In this document: positions 1 to 5,545 of the stretch, one piece after another | Layout: the number at the start of each line of letters is the position of its first letter | How positions within the stretch are numbered: position 1 is the stretch's first letter | The notes under the pieces: model-generated | The model's database searches: none | Told to the model about the DNA's origin: nothing | What the model saw: only the letters and a program-made list of their open reading frames with translations | Position numbers and translations under genes: made by a program | Assembly (NCBI GenBank): GCA_004525355.1 | Contig: SPCK01000118.1 | Coordinates: forward strand, 1-6,816 | Direction: 5' to 3' | From: Spirochaetales bacterium | GTDB taxonomy: Bacteria; Spirochaetota; Spirochaetia; Treponematales; UBA12059 | Length of the DNA: 6,816 nucleotides

Positions 1-284
1 ATCGCGAGTCGCGTCCGCATTCCGGCCGCATTGAATTCGATAACGGTACGCCGCGAAATCTCGCCATCGGCATACAGCGACTCGGTGCGACGCGAATTGT
101 TGGATTCCACGAAAAGCGACCAAGGCAGGCCGGGTGCTTCCGTCGCGCTCGTCGTCTCGTAGGCCAGTCCAGCCTGATCGGAGCGATACCAGCCGGGTTT
201 GGCCTCGATCTGGGCGGCGAGCCTGCCAGCGGCAGCCAACGAGAGAATCAAGGCGATGACGGCCCCCGAAGCCCGCGGTTTCAT
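1..284 (-). CDS. Partial gene: N-terminal part of a secreted protein of unknown function
   Basis: The reading frame opens with ATG at 284-282 and stays open for 94 codons to the window edge, so the C-terminus is missing. The first 24 or so residues form a signal peptide: K2 and R4, a hydrophobic stretch rich in Ala, Leu and Ile, then a likely signal peptidase I site in RLAAQIEA. There is no cysteine, so it is not a lipoprotein. The mature part visible (GWYRSDQAG, LYADGEISRR, EFNAAGMRTR) has a short charged and aromatic pattern that faintly recalls YwqK/MORN-like or YD-type repeats, but this is too weak to name a family. The ATG overlaps the ftsY stop as ATGA, which indicates translational coupling and membership of the same operon. 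That it is a gene is fairly secure; the function is unknown. Confidence 0.82.
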   Translation of the reverse strand, partial: MKPRASGAVIALILSLAAAGRLAAQIEAKPGWYRSDQAGLAYETTSATEAPGLPWSLFVESNNSRRTESLYADGEISRRTVIEFNAAGMRTRLA

Positions 285-1153
285 CCGTCGCTTCCGACGA
301 ATTCGCTCAGGTAGACTACGGGGTCGAAAGCACGAATGTCCTCGTACCGTTCCCCGTCGCAGACGAAGGCGGTGGGGATACCGAGGTCCCGCGCGATGGC
401 AAGCGCGATGCCGCCGCGGGCACTCGAATCGTACTTGGTCAGGATAATTGCGTCGACCTTGATCGCCTGGGAAAATGTCCTTGCCTGCACGAGAGCGTTT
501 TGTCCGGTCGTGGCATCCACTACCAGGAGCCTGCGATAGCGCGCCGGATCAGTCTTGGCCGCGACGATCTTGTCCATCTTCTCGAGTTCTCGAATGAGGT
601 TCTGCTTATTGTGCATGCGGCCGGCGGTGTCGGCGATGACCAGGTCGGCGCCCTCGGATACAGCCGCGGCGAGCGCGTCGAAAAGCACGGCGCCCGAATC
701 CGAGCCTTGCTCCTGGGCGACGACCCTGATGCCCAGGCGTTCGCCGTGATGCCTCAGCTGCTCGATGGCAGCGGCCCTGAACGTGTCGCCCGCGGCGAGT
801 ATCACCTTGCCAGCCGAGCCGTCATCCAGCCATCGGTGTGCGAGCTTGGCCGCAGTAGTCGTCTTGCCGACGCCGTTTACGCCGAGCAGCATCACGACAT
901 TGAGCCCGCCAGGGCGCGGAGACACATCTGCCGCGCGGGCATCGGGAGCCAGCACCGTCTTGAGCAGGCGGCGAGCTCCCTCGCCGTCGCGCACGCCCGC
1001 CTTGGCACAGGCCGTCTTGAGTTCCTGCACGGCCGCGTCAGCGAAAGCAGCTCCCAGGTCTCCCTCGACGAGCAGGTCGGCAAGCGCGTCCCAATCGTCG
1101 GGGGCAAGCGTCTGCCTGCCAAGAAGCTTTCGTATTCGGTCGGCAAATTTCAT
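281..1153 (-). CDS. ftsY: Signal recognition particle receptor FtsY (GTPase, NG domains only)
   Basis: FtsY is the membrane-associated SRP receptor. It pairs with Ffh through a shared GTPase cycle and hands ribosome-nascent chains to the Sec translocon. The 290-residue protein has a short helical N domain (about 1-80) and a full SRP-type G domain: G1 P-loop GVNGVGKT (91-98), G2 DTFRAAA (123-129), G3 DTAGR (175-179), G4 TKYD (239-242) followed by RGGIA, and the closing GERYEDIRAFD (267-277), close to the FtsY form GE..DLRPF. It lacks the long acidic A domain of E. coli FtsY (497 aa), as many bacterial FtsY proteins do. G4 has Tyr where Leu or Met is usual. The start at 1153 is supported by GAGG at 1163-1160, six bases upstream. 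It lies 64 bases after the PEGA gene and overlaps the next gene by ATGA. Ffh is excluded because there is no M domain. Confidence 0.97.
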   Translation of the reverse strand: MKFADRIRKLLGRQTLAPDDWDALADLLVEGDLGAAFADAAVQELKTACAKAGVRDGEGARRLLKTVLAPDARAADVSPRPGGLNVVMLLGVNGVGKTTTAAKLAHRWLDDGSAGKVILAAGDTFRAAAIEQLRHHGERLGIRVVAQEQGSDSGAVLFDALAAAVSEGADLVIADTAGRMHNKQNLIRELEKMDKIVAAKTDPARYRRLLVVDATTGQNALVQARTFSQAIKVDAIILTKYDSSARGGIALAIARDLGIPTAFVCDGERYEDIRAFDPVVYLSEFVGSDG

Positions 1154-1217
1154 GAACTACCTCGTATGCAAACATGCGTGCGATCGCCTGCGCGTCGCAT
1201 CCCCCCGGGCCATTCCG

Positions 1218-2648
1218 TCATTCGGATGCGTTAATGTAGCGCACCAGACTGAGGGCCGCTTTTACCGCGAGTCCCGCGCTGGCGGCTGCCGAAACCCAGA
1301 ATAGCGTCTGGGCCGTCCAGTAACGCGTCTCGAATGACTGGATCGTAGCCGCATCGCTGATACCGGAAGCCACGGCTGCGCTCTCGGCGTCAAAATACAT
1401 TCTGAAGGCTCCGTAGGACAAGACCGAAACGGGTAAAGAAAGTACGAACCAGCCGAGCGAAGCATAAAAATCGTCCTTGGCAGCATTGAATCGTTCCCGA
1501 TACGGCACACCGTCCGATTCTTTCAACTGAAAGGAAAGGGCCGATCCCTCATTCGCGCCTCTCACGGCCATCTGTGCCTCGGCCATCCCGGGCGCGACCA
1601 GCCGAATCACACGACTGCCCGAAAAACCGGGTAGCTCCAGCGGTGTCGTACCAACCGGGTAGGCATCTACGTAAACGGTAGCACCCGCGGGATCGCTGGT
1701 TATCGTTACCGGCTCCGAAGGCTTCAATTCCAGACTGACGTCCAGGACCGCATCGGTACCCGGTACTACGGAAATGGGAATGGAACGCCTTTGGTAACCT
1801 GATGCAGAGACATTGGCAAGCAGTTCAGCAGGCTCGAAATAGACCTGGCCTGATTGGAATGAATCAAAACCGGCAAGCTGCACTGCTGCATCCGGAGGAT
1901 CGGCCGATATGGACAGCCTGGCGTAGGGCCTTCCAAACAAGGCTGTTGCAGCCGGGCGGACGAAAGCTGCGACCGCGCTTTCAAGGTCGTCGGGGGCGGC
2001 GTATTCAGTACCCCGCCAGACCGTCTGCCCGGTACTCGCGACGTACAGCGAGAAATCGACTGCCATAAAAGTTCCCGCGGACCGCAGTCGCCCGTGAAAT
2101 ATGAGGTCGAGCTTCCGATCCGCGCAGGTTTCAGCAATGTCGGCAGGAACCTCCAGGAGCAGGCCGGAAGCATGCTCGGCCCAGGGCTTGAGGGGTCGAA
2201 CGGTTTCCGGGCCGGCTTTGACGCCGCCTTCCGCCGAGAGCGCGGCATCAAGAGCTTTCCTGGCAGTTGCGACGGCTTTTTCAGCGGAGGCGAGTTCATA
2301 AGCCCGCCGGGCGGGATCCTCTGTCGCGAGCGCCACCAGGTCGCGCTTGCGAACAGCGGCGGCCAAGGCATCGCGTGATAGCGTCACAGCGGCGACGTCG
2401 GATAGTTCCGCGGCCGCCGCCGTTTCAACCGTACTCGGCGTCCTTTCATTGACGAAAGCCAGAGCGGCCATCAGCAATCGTGGAAGCGCGGAGGCGGCAT
2501 ACCGATATTCAGCCGGGGCCTCGGCCGCGTCGAGTTTGGCCCATCCGACCGTCAGCGTTTCTCGGGCTTCCTGCGCGGCCGCCATCCGGACGACCGTCAG
2601 GATCAGGAAGGATCCGATCAGCCGAGCCCGGCGGGTCCTGTGCCACAT
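1218..2648 (-). CDS. PEGA-repeat envelope protein with C-terminal membrane anchor
   Basis: The protein has 476 residues. A basic N-terminus (RTRRAR) and hydrophobic stretch (about 10-22) end in AAAQ, a likely signal peptidase I site near residue 25. Residues 28-140 are Ala-rich and mostly helical, with a possible coiled coil at about 93-140. Residues 175-240 (LDLIFHGRL, then ASTGQTVWRGTEY and a DDLESAVAAF helix) look like the TolB/CsgG-like domain that often precedes PEGA units. Two PEGA-type beta repeats follow: a degenerate one at 243-309 and a clear one at 312-355 (VTITSDPAGATVYVD, GTTPLELPG). Hydrophobic segments at about 397-415 and 444-468 should anchor it in the inner membrane with the bulk outside. 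PEGA domains are surface or periplasmic modules, often in S-layer or envelope proteins; the role here is unknown. The frame is open upstream to 2990, but that extension lies in prfB and is discarded. The start at 2648 is 7 bases after the prfB stop and has only a distant GAGGA. Confidence 0.85.
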   Translation of the reverse strand: MWHRTRRARLIGSFLILTVVRMAAAQEARETLTVGWAKLDAAEAPAEYRYAASALPRLLMAALAFVNERTPSTVETAAAAELSDVAAVTLSRDALAAAVRKRDLVALATEDPARRAYELASAEKAVATARKALDAALSAEGGVKAGPETVRPLKPWAEHASGLLLEVPADIAETCADRKLDLIFHGRLRSAGTFMAVDFSLYVASTGQTVWRGTEYAAPDDLESAVAAFVRPAATALFGRPYARLSISADPPDAAVQLAGFDSFQSGQVYFEPAELLANVSASGYQRRSIPISVVPGTDAVLDVSLELKPSEPVTITSDPAGATVYVDAYPVGTTPLELPGFSGSRVIRLVAPGMAEAQMAVRGANEGSALSFQLKESDGVPYRERFNAAKDDFYASLGWFVLSLPVSVLSYGAFRMYFDAESAAVASGISDAATIQSFETRYWTAQTLFWVSAAASAGLAVKAALSLVRYINASE

Positions 2649-2655
2649 GCTGGCA

Positions 2656-3790
2656 TCAGTCCTCGTCGTCGTCCGCTTCCGGAACGGCGGTCCCGCCCTT
2701 CCAGAGGAAACGGAGATATGAATCGATGAATGGCTGGATATCGCCGTCCATGACGCCCTGTATATTGCCGACGTTGAACTTGGTGCGGTGATCCTTGACC
2801 ATGGTGTAGGGCTGGAAGACATAGGAACGAATCTGCGAGCCCCAGGCGATATCTTTCTTCTCGGACTGGAAGCGCTCGTTCTCCTTGTCCCGCTCAAGAC
2901 GGTAATGCTCGTATAATCGACTCTTGAGGACTGCCATGGCCACGTCTTTATTCTTGTATTGGCTGCGTTCGTTCTGGCAGGTGACGACAATGCCGGTGGC
3001 CAGGTGGGTGATACGCACGGCGCTGTCGGTCTTGTTTACCTTCTGGCCGCCCGCTCCCCCGGCTCGATAGGTGTCGATGCGTATCTCGTCTGGCTTGACG
3101 GTCACGTCGATCGAGTCATCGATCACTGGCAAAGCCGCGACGCTGGCGAAACTCGTATGCCTGCGCGCGTTGGCGTCGAAGGGGCTTATGCGCACCAGTC
3201 GATGCACGCCGGACTCGCCGTGCAGCAGGCCATAGGCGTAGGCGCCGTCGATCTCTATCGTGACGCTCTTGACGCCGCCTTCCGCCTCGAGCATATCGAC
3301 AACCTCATACTTGAAGCCCCTGCGCTCTGCCCAGCGGGTGTACATTCGCAAAAGCATACCTGCCCAGTCGCACGCCTCGGTTCCGCCGGAGCCCGCGTGG
3401 ATGGTCAGGAACGCTCCGGCGCGATCCGCCTCGCCGTTCATGAGTTCCAGGACGATCGCCTTCTCGAAACGCTCACTGACGCTCTTATAGCTGGCCTTTA
3501 TCTCGGACTCGAGGGATGTCTCGCACTCGTCCTGAGCCATGACCAGAATCTCGTCCAGGGCTTCCATGTCACGCTTGATGTCGGACCAGCTGTCGAGACG
3601 GTGCCTGAGTATCTTGAGCTCGCCCATGACGCGCTCACTTTTCTTCTGGTCAGTCCAGAAGCCAGGCACGGCGGATGACGCTTCTTTTTCAGCTATCTTT
3701 ACCTGTATGCCCGCGGGGTCAAAGACGCCCCCAGATTTCGAGGATCTCCCGTTTGAGCTCAGCAACGGGAGTATTCAATTCTTCCAGCAT
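2656..3790 (-). CDS. prfB: Peptide chain release factor 2, made by programmed +1 frameshift
   Basis: RF2 ends translation at UGA and UAA by triggering peptidyl-tRNA hydrolysis in the ribosome. Reading starts at ATG 3790 behind a strong SD (AAGGAG, 3802-3797). It runs 23 codons to CTT at 3724-3722, meets an in-frame TGA (3721-3719), slips +1 and continues from GAC (3720) to the TGA at 2658-2656, giving 377 residues. The short first frame begins MLEELNTPVAELKR and ends IWGRL; the second starts DPAGIQVK. Class signatures are all present: the anticodon-like SPF at 202-204 (inside VRISPFDANARRHTSF), which marks RF2 rather than RF1, and the catalytic GGQ at 247-249 (RAGGAGGQKVNK), followed by the conserved SQYKNKD and GSQIRSYVF. 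The positions match E. coli RF2 within three residues. The acidic tail EADDDED extends slightly past the usual end. A single-frame call starting at 3765 would give a wrong N-terminus. It lies 50 bases after the Cas2-like gene and 7 before the PEGA gene. Confidence 0.97.
3718..3732 (-). promoter_or_regulatory. RF2 programmed +1 frameshift site with SD-like stimulator
   Basis: On the minus strand this reads GGGGG CGT CTT TGA C. It has the slippery CUU codon, the in-frame UGA, a C after the stop that weakens it, and a G-run three bases upstream of CUU that can pair with the anti-SD of 16S rRNA. The E. coli site (AGGGGG TAT CTT TGA C) has the same parts in the same spacing. It is the known autoregulatory switch: scarce RF2 makes the ribosome pause at UGA and slip forward, producing more RF2. 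The frames on both sides encode RF2-like sequence, so this is not a sequencing error. Confidence 0.97.
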
Positions 3791-3796
3791 GGCAAT

Positions 3797-3802
3797 CTCC
3801 TT
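3797..3802 (-). promoter_or_regulatory. Ribosome binding site of prfB
   Basis: AAGGAG on the minus strand, six bases before the ATG at 3790. It fixes the RF2 start in the zero frame, which a single-frame reading of the gene misses. The AAGG part could also pair with an upstream CCTT at 3827-3824 in a weak hairpin. Confidence 0.85.
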
Positions 3803-3840
3803 GGCATTTTTGTTGCCCCTGTCAAGGTACGGGTCGCTAT

Positions 3841-4128
3841 TTACGCCTTGGCTATCGGGGCGGCCACCATGATACGGCGCCAGCGATTCTGCTTCAGGGT
3901 CGAAATGGCGAGCTTGCCGTCAACGGGGTATTGGTACATTCGAATCGTGTCATAATAATCCGTAACTTTGTCGATATCCCGCTTGAGCGCGGCGAGCTGT
4001 TTCTCGCCGATGCGGGTACATTCGAAACAGGCTCGCTGGACCTTCTCGAAGCCATATTGAGGCAGAAGGGCATAAATGGCGGCCCTGGAATCTTCACCAC
4101 CGAGATCACATGCAACGGAAACGAACAT
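3841..4128 (-). CDS. Stand-alone Cas2-family (Cas2/VapD-like) protein
   Basis: The 95-residue protein has the layout of Cas2. A first beta strand ends in Asp (MFVSVACDL, D8), the position of the metal-binding Asp in Cas2. A helix with R15 follows, then the family signature YGFEKVQRACFE (25-36; compare YG..VQ.SVFE). Residues 44-57 form a helix, then comes a strand DTIRMYQYP (60-68) like the D.IRIY strand of Cas2, and a basic tail (KQNRWRRIMV, 80-89). Cas2 normally dimerises and joins Cas1 in spacer integration; some relatives cut RNA or DNA. Here there is no cas1, other cas gene or repeat array, so a CRISPR role is unlikely and a nuclease or toxin-like or structural role is open. The start at 4128 is the first in frame; no SD precedes it, and a promoter places transcription at the ATG itself. 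It is followed 50 bases later by prfB. Family assignment is by motif reading only. Confidence 0.78.
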   Translation of the reverse strand: MFVSVACDLGGEDSRAAIYALLPQYGFEKVQRACFECTRIGEKQLAALKRDIDKVTDYYDTIRMYQYPVDGKLAISTLKQNRWRRIMVAAPIAKA

Positions 4129-4130
4129 AC

Positions 4131-4150
4131 TAGCATGGTATCCGATGCTA
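4131..4150. repeat. Perfect 6-bp inverted repeat over the -10 box (possible operator)
   Basis: TAGCAT (4131-4136), eight bases, then ATGCTA (4145-4150) form a perfect inverted repeat of 20 bp in total, arm centres 14 bp apart. It covers the -10 element and lies 3 to 22 bp upstream of the predicted start of the minus promoter, between the divergent genes. Size and place suit a repressor dimer site, but a 6-bp match in so short a gap can arise by chance. Confidence 0.4.
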
Positions 4151-4163
4151 CCGTCATTGTCAA
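4135..4163 (-). promoter_or_regulatory. Sigma-70-type promoter of the Cas2-like gene and prfB-ftsY operon; predicted leaderless
   Basis: On the minus strand there is a perfect -35 box TTGACA (4163-4158), a 17-base spacer (4157-4141) and a -10 box TACCAT (4140-4135; four of six match TATAAT). The usual start, seven bases past the -10, falls on 4128, the A of the Cas2-like ATG, so the message would have no leader. That fits the lack of an SD there. No equally good promoter was seen before prfB, PEGA or ftsY. The -35 box overlaps the SD of the divergent gene. Confidence 0.65.
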
Positions 4164-4168
4164 AGGAG
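4162..4168 (+). promoter_or_regulatory. Ribosome binding site choosing the 4173 start
   Basis: AAAGGAG ends four bases before the ATG at 4173. It favours that start over the in-frame ATG at 4221, which has no SD in front of it but gives a more ordinary signal peptide. The first two bases are shared with the divergent -35 box. Confidence 0.7.
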
Positions 4169-4172
4169 CAAG

Positions 4173-5522
4173 ATGCCTGCGCTATGGCGCAAAGCCATAT
4201 CGTCCGATATTATTGATACCATGGATACGAAGTTCAGAACGTTTCTGGCAATCGCGCTAATCGGTATGATCGTTCCGCTCGGAGCCCAGGAATCCGGTGG
4301 CAGCCCGGTATTCGCTCCCTATCCGTCGCACCTGCGCGTCGGCGTCAGGAATACGGCGGTGCTCCTCACCTGGGAAGACAGTCCCGACGTCGTGGGCGGT
4401 TACGTCATATATCGCCACGTGGAACTGCCGACAGCCGATAATTTCGGCGACGCGGTGATGATCGGCGAGGCGTCCGACGGTGTCGGGTCTTACGAGTACA
4501 CCCCGCCCGACGACGGTTTATACTATTACGCAGTACTGGGCAGGTCGGACAGCGGGGTATACGAAGTGTTTATTCCGCTCAGGAATTCCAGTCTGGTGGG
4601 CATCTCCGTTCCTGCTGGCGGCAAGGTGGAGTCCGGGGATACGGCGTCATCCATGCCAACTGCGGCGAGCGGCCAATCCGCCGCCGCGTCGTCAAGAGCG
4701 CTTCAGGCCGTAGGCGGAATATCAGCGCACAATGACGTTGACGCCATCGTCGTTTCCTTCAGCGCCGCGGAAAACACGGGCAGGCTGGTGCTCTATCGCG
4801 CTACCGAGGCAATAAAGAATCCTTCTTCAATCCTCAATGCCGTCGTGGCTGCCTTGATTGCTCCCGGAAGCGTGTCGTTCAGGGATTATCCGGTTCCCGG
4901 AATCGCCTATTATTATGCAGTAGTACCCGAGAAAGAATTGCTCGGGGGAATCCTCGCCATCAAGCCCGGGGTCAATGCAACTACGACGGCTGCATCCGTG
5001 CCTGCGGGGTCGTACCGCATAGGGCTGCCTGAGCCGTCCCCATCGTCCCGATCGATACCGCTTCCTTACCTTGTCCTGACCAAGACTCTGTCGACGGCCA
5101 GCCCGGTCACTACCCAGGACTTGAGCCCGGCTCCCCGCGAGCTCAAACCGGAAACCCGCAAGGCGGCTGCAACGCTCGTCTCCCAGGCCGGGACGCCGGT
5201 AGTTATCACCATGCCCAAGGTGACGATCTTCCCCGAGGACCTGAAATCAGACGGCGGCCAGGAATATACGCTTCGTTCCATCATAACTGATTATTTTGCC
5301 AAGGGTTTGTATGCGGACGCCGCGGAACAACTGACGCTCTACCTGTCGCTTCCCCGTTCGAACGCCGTAACGATGCTTGCCCATTTTTATCGTGGGCAGG
5401 CCTTGGCTCTGTCAGGCTCATGGCGCGAGGCCTTCTTTGAATTCTTGCGCGCCCAGGATAACTACTACCTGGAGAGCCAAATCTGGATGGAGTGCGTTCT
5501 GGCCAAGATCAGGGAAGGATAA
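4173..5522 (+). CDS. Secreted protein with two FN3-like modules and a TPR-like C-terminus, function unknown
   Basis: The protein is 449 residues from 4173, or 433 if ATG 4221 is used. The signal peptide core FLAIALIGMIVPLGAQES gives a likely cleavage before Gln39; the n-region is long (about 20 residues) when counted from 4173. Residues 47-145 look like a fibronectin-III-type beta sandwich (RNTAVLLTWEDSP, GGYVIYRH, then GLYYYAVLG). Residues 180-262 repeat the plan (AIVVSFSAAENTGRLVLYRA, then GIAYYYAVVPEKE). A Ser/Ala/Gly-rich linker (146-178) and a Pro/Ser-rich linker (285-345) separate the parts. Residues 363-447 are helical and TPR-like (YFAKGLYADAAEQLTLYL, FYRGQALALSGSWREAFFEFL), suggesting protein-protein contact. 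It probably acts in the periplasm or at the outer membrane. It diverges from the Cas2-like gene across 44 bases and ends 23 bases from the galM stop. No enzyme motif was seen. Confidence 0.83.
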   Translation: MPALWRKAISSDIIDTMDTKFRTFLAIALIGMIVPLGAQESGGSPVFAPYPSHLRVGVRNTAVLLTWEDSPDVVGGYVIYRHVELPTADNFGDAVMIGEASDGVGSYEYTPPDDGLYYYAVLGRSDSGVYEVFIPLRNSSLVGISVPAGGKVESGDTASSMPTAASGQSAAASSRALQAVGGISAHNDVDAIVVSFSAAENTGRLVLYRATEAIKNPSSILNAVVAALIAPGSVSFRDYPVPGIAYYYAVVPEKELLGGILAIKPGVNATTTAASVPAGSYRIGLPEPSPSSRSIPLPYLVLTKTLSTASPVTTQDLSPAPRELKPETRKAAATLVSQAGTPVVITMPKVTIFPEDLKSDGGQEYTLRSIITDYFAKGLYADAAEQLTLYLSLPRSNAVTMLAHFYRGQALALSGSWREAFFEFLRAQDNYYLESQIWMECVLAKIREG

Positions 5523-5545
5523 TTGCCGAGAGTATCGACTGCTCG

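Noticed and set aside
1154..1217. Promoter or terminator between the PEGA gene and ftsY
   Set aside because: A short imperfect ATGCG/CGCAT pairing and one GCGATCGC octamer (1180-1187) are present, but no T-run, no -35/-10 pair and no strong stem.
500..1234. Long plus-strand open frame opposite ftsY (244 codons)
   Set aside because: FtsY motifs on the minus strand account for the whole stretch; the plus-strand product has no recognisable fold and is a high-GC mirror frame.
2560..2648. Tat signal on the PEGA protein (TRRARL)
   Set aside because: The twin Arg is present but the hydrophobic residues expected after it are replaced by A-R, so a Sec signal with a basic n-region is the simpler reading.
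2649..2990. N-terminal extension of the PEGA reading frame to 2990 (590 residues)
   Set aside because: It lies wholly within the C-terminal codons of prfB in another frame, is Ser/Arg/Thr-rich with no plausible domain, and would bury a clear signal peptide that begins at 2648.
2959..3678. Long plus-strand open frame opposite prfB (239 codons)
   Set aside because: It covers the GGQ and SPF coding part of RF2 on the minus strand and resembles no protein family; a shadow of prfB.
3722..3790. prfB as a frameshifted pseudogene
   Set aside because: The stop sits in the exact RF2 recoding context (GGGGG, three bases, CTT TGA C) and both frames encode conserved RF2 sequence, so the break is programmed.
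3791..3840. A second promoter before prfB starting from TTGACA on the minus strand
   Set aside because: A TTGACA occurs at about 3825-3820, but nothing resembling a -10 box lies 15-19 bases downstream; the region there is the SD.
3841..4172. A CRISPR locus around the Cas2-like gene
   Set aside because: No direct repeats with regular spacers and no cas1 or effector gene were seen on either side within the window.
5523..5545. Bidirectional terminator between the convergent genes
   Set aside because: Only a 4-bp CGAG/CTCG pairing with no T-run on either strand was found, too weak to call.
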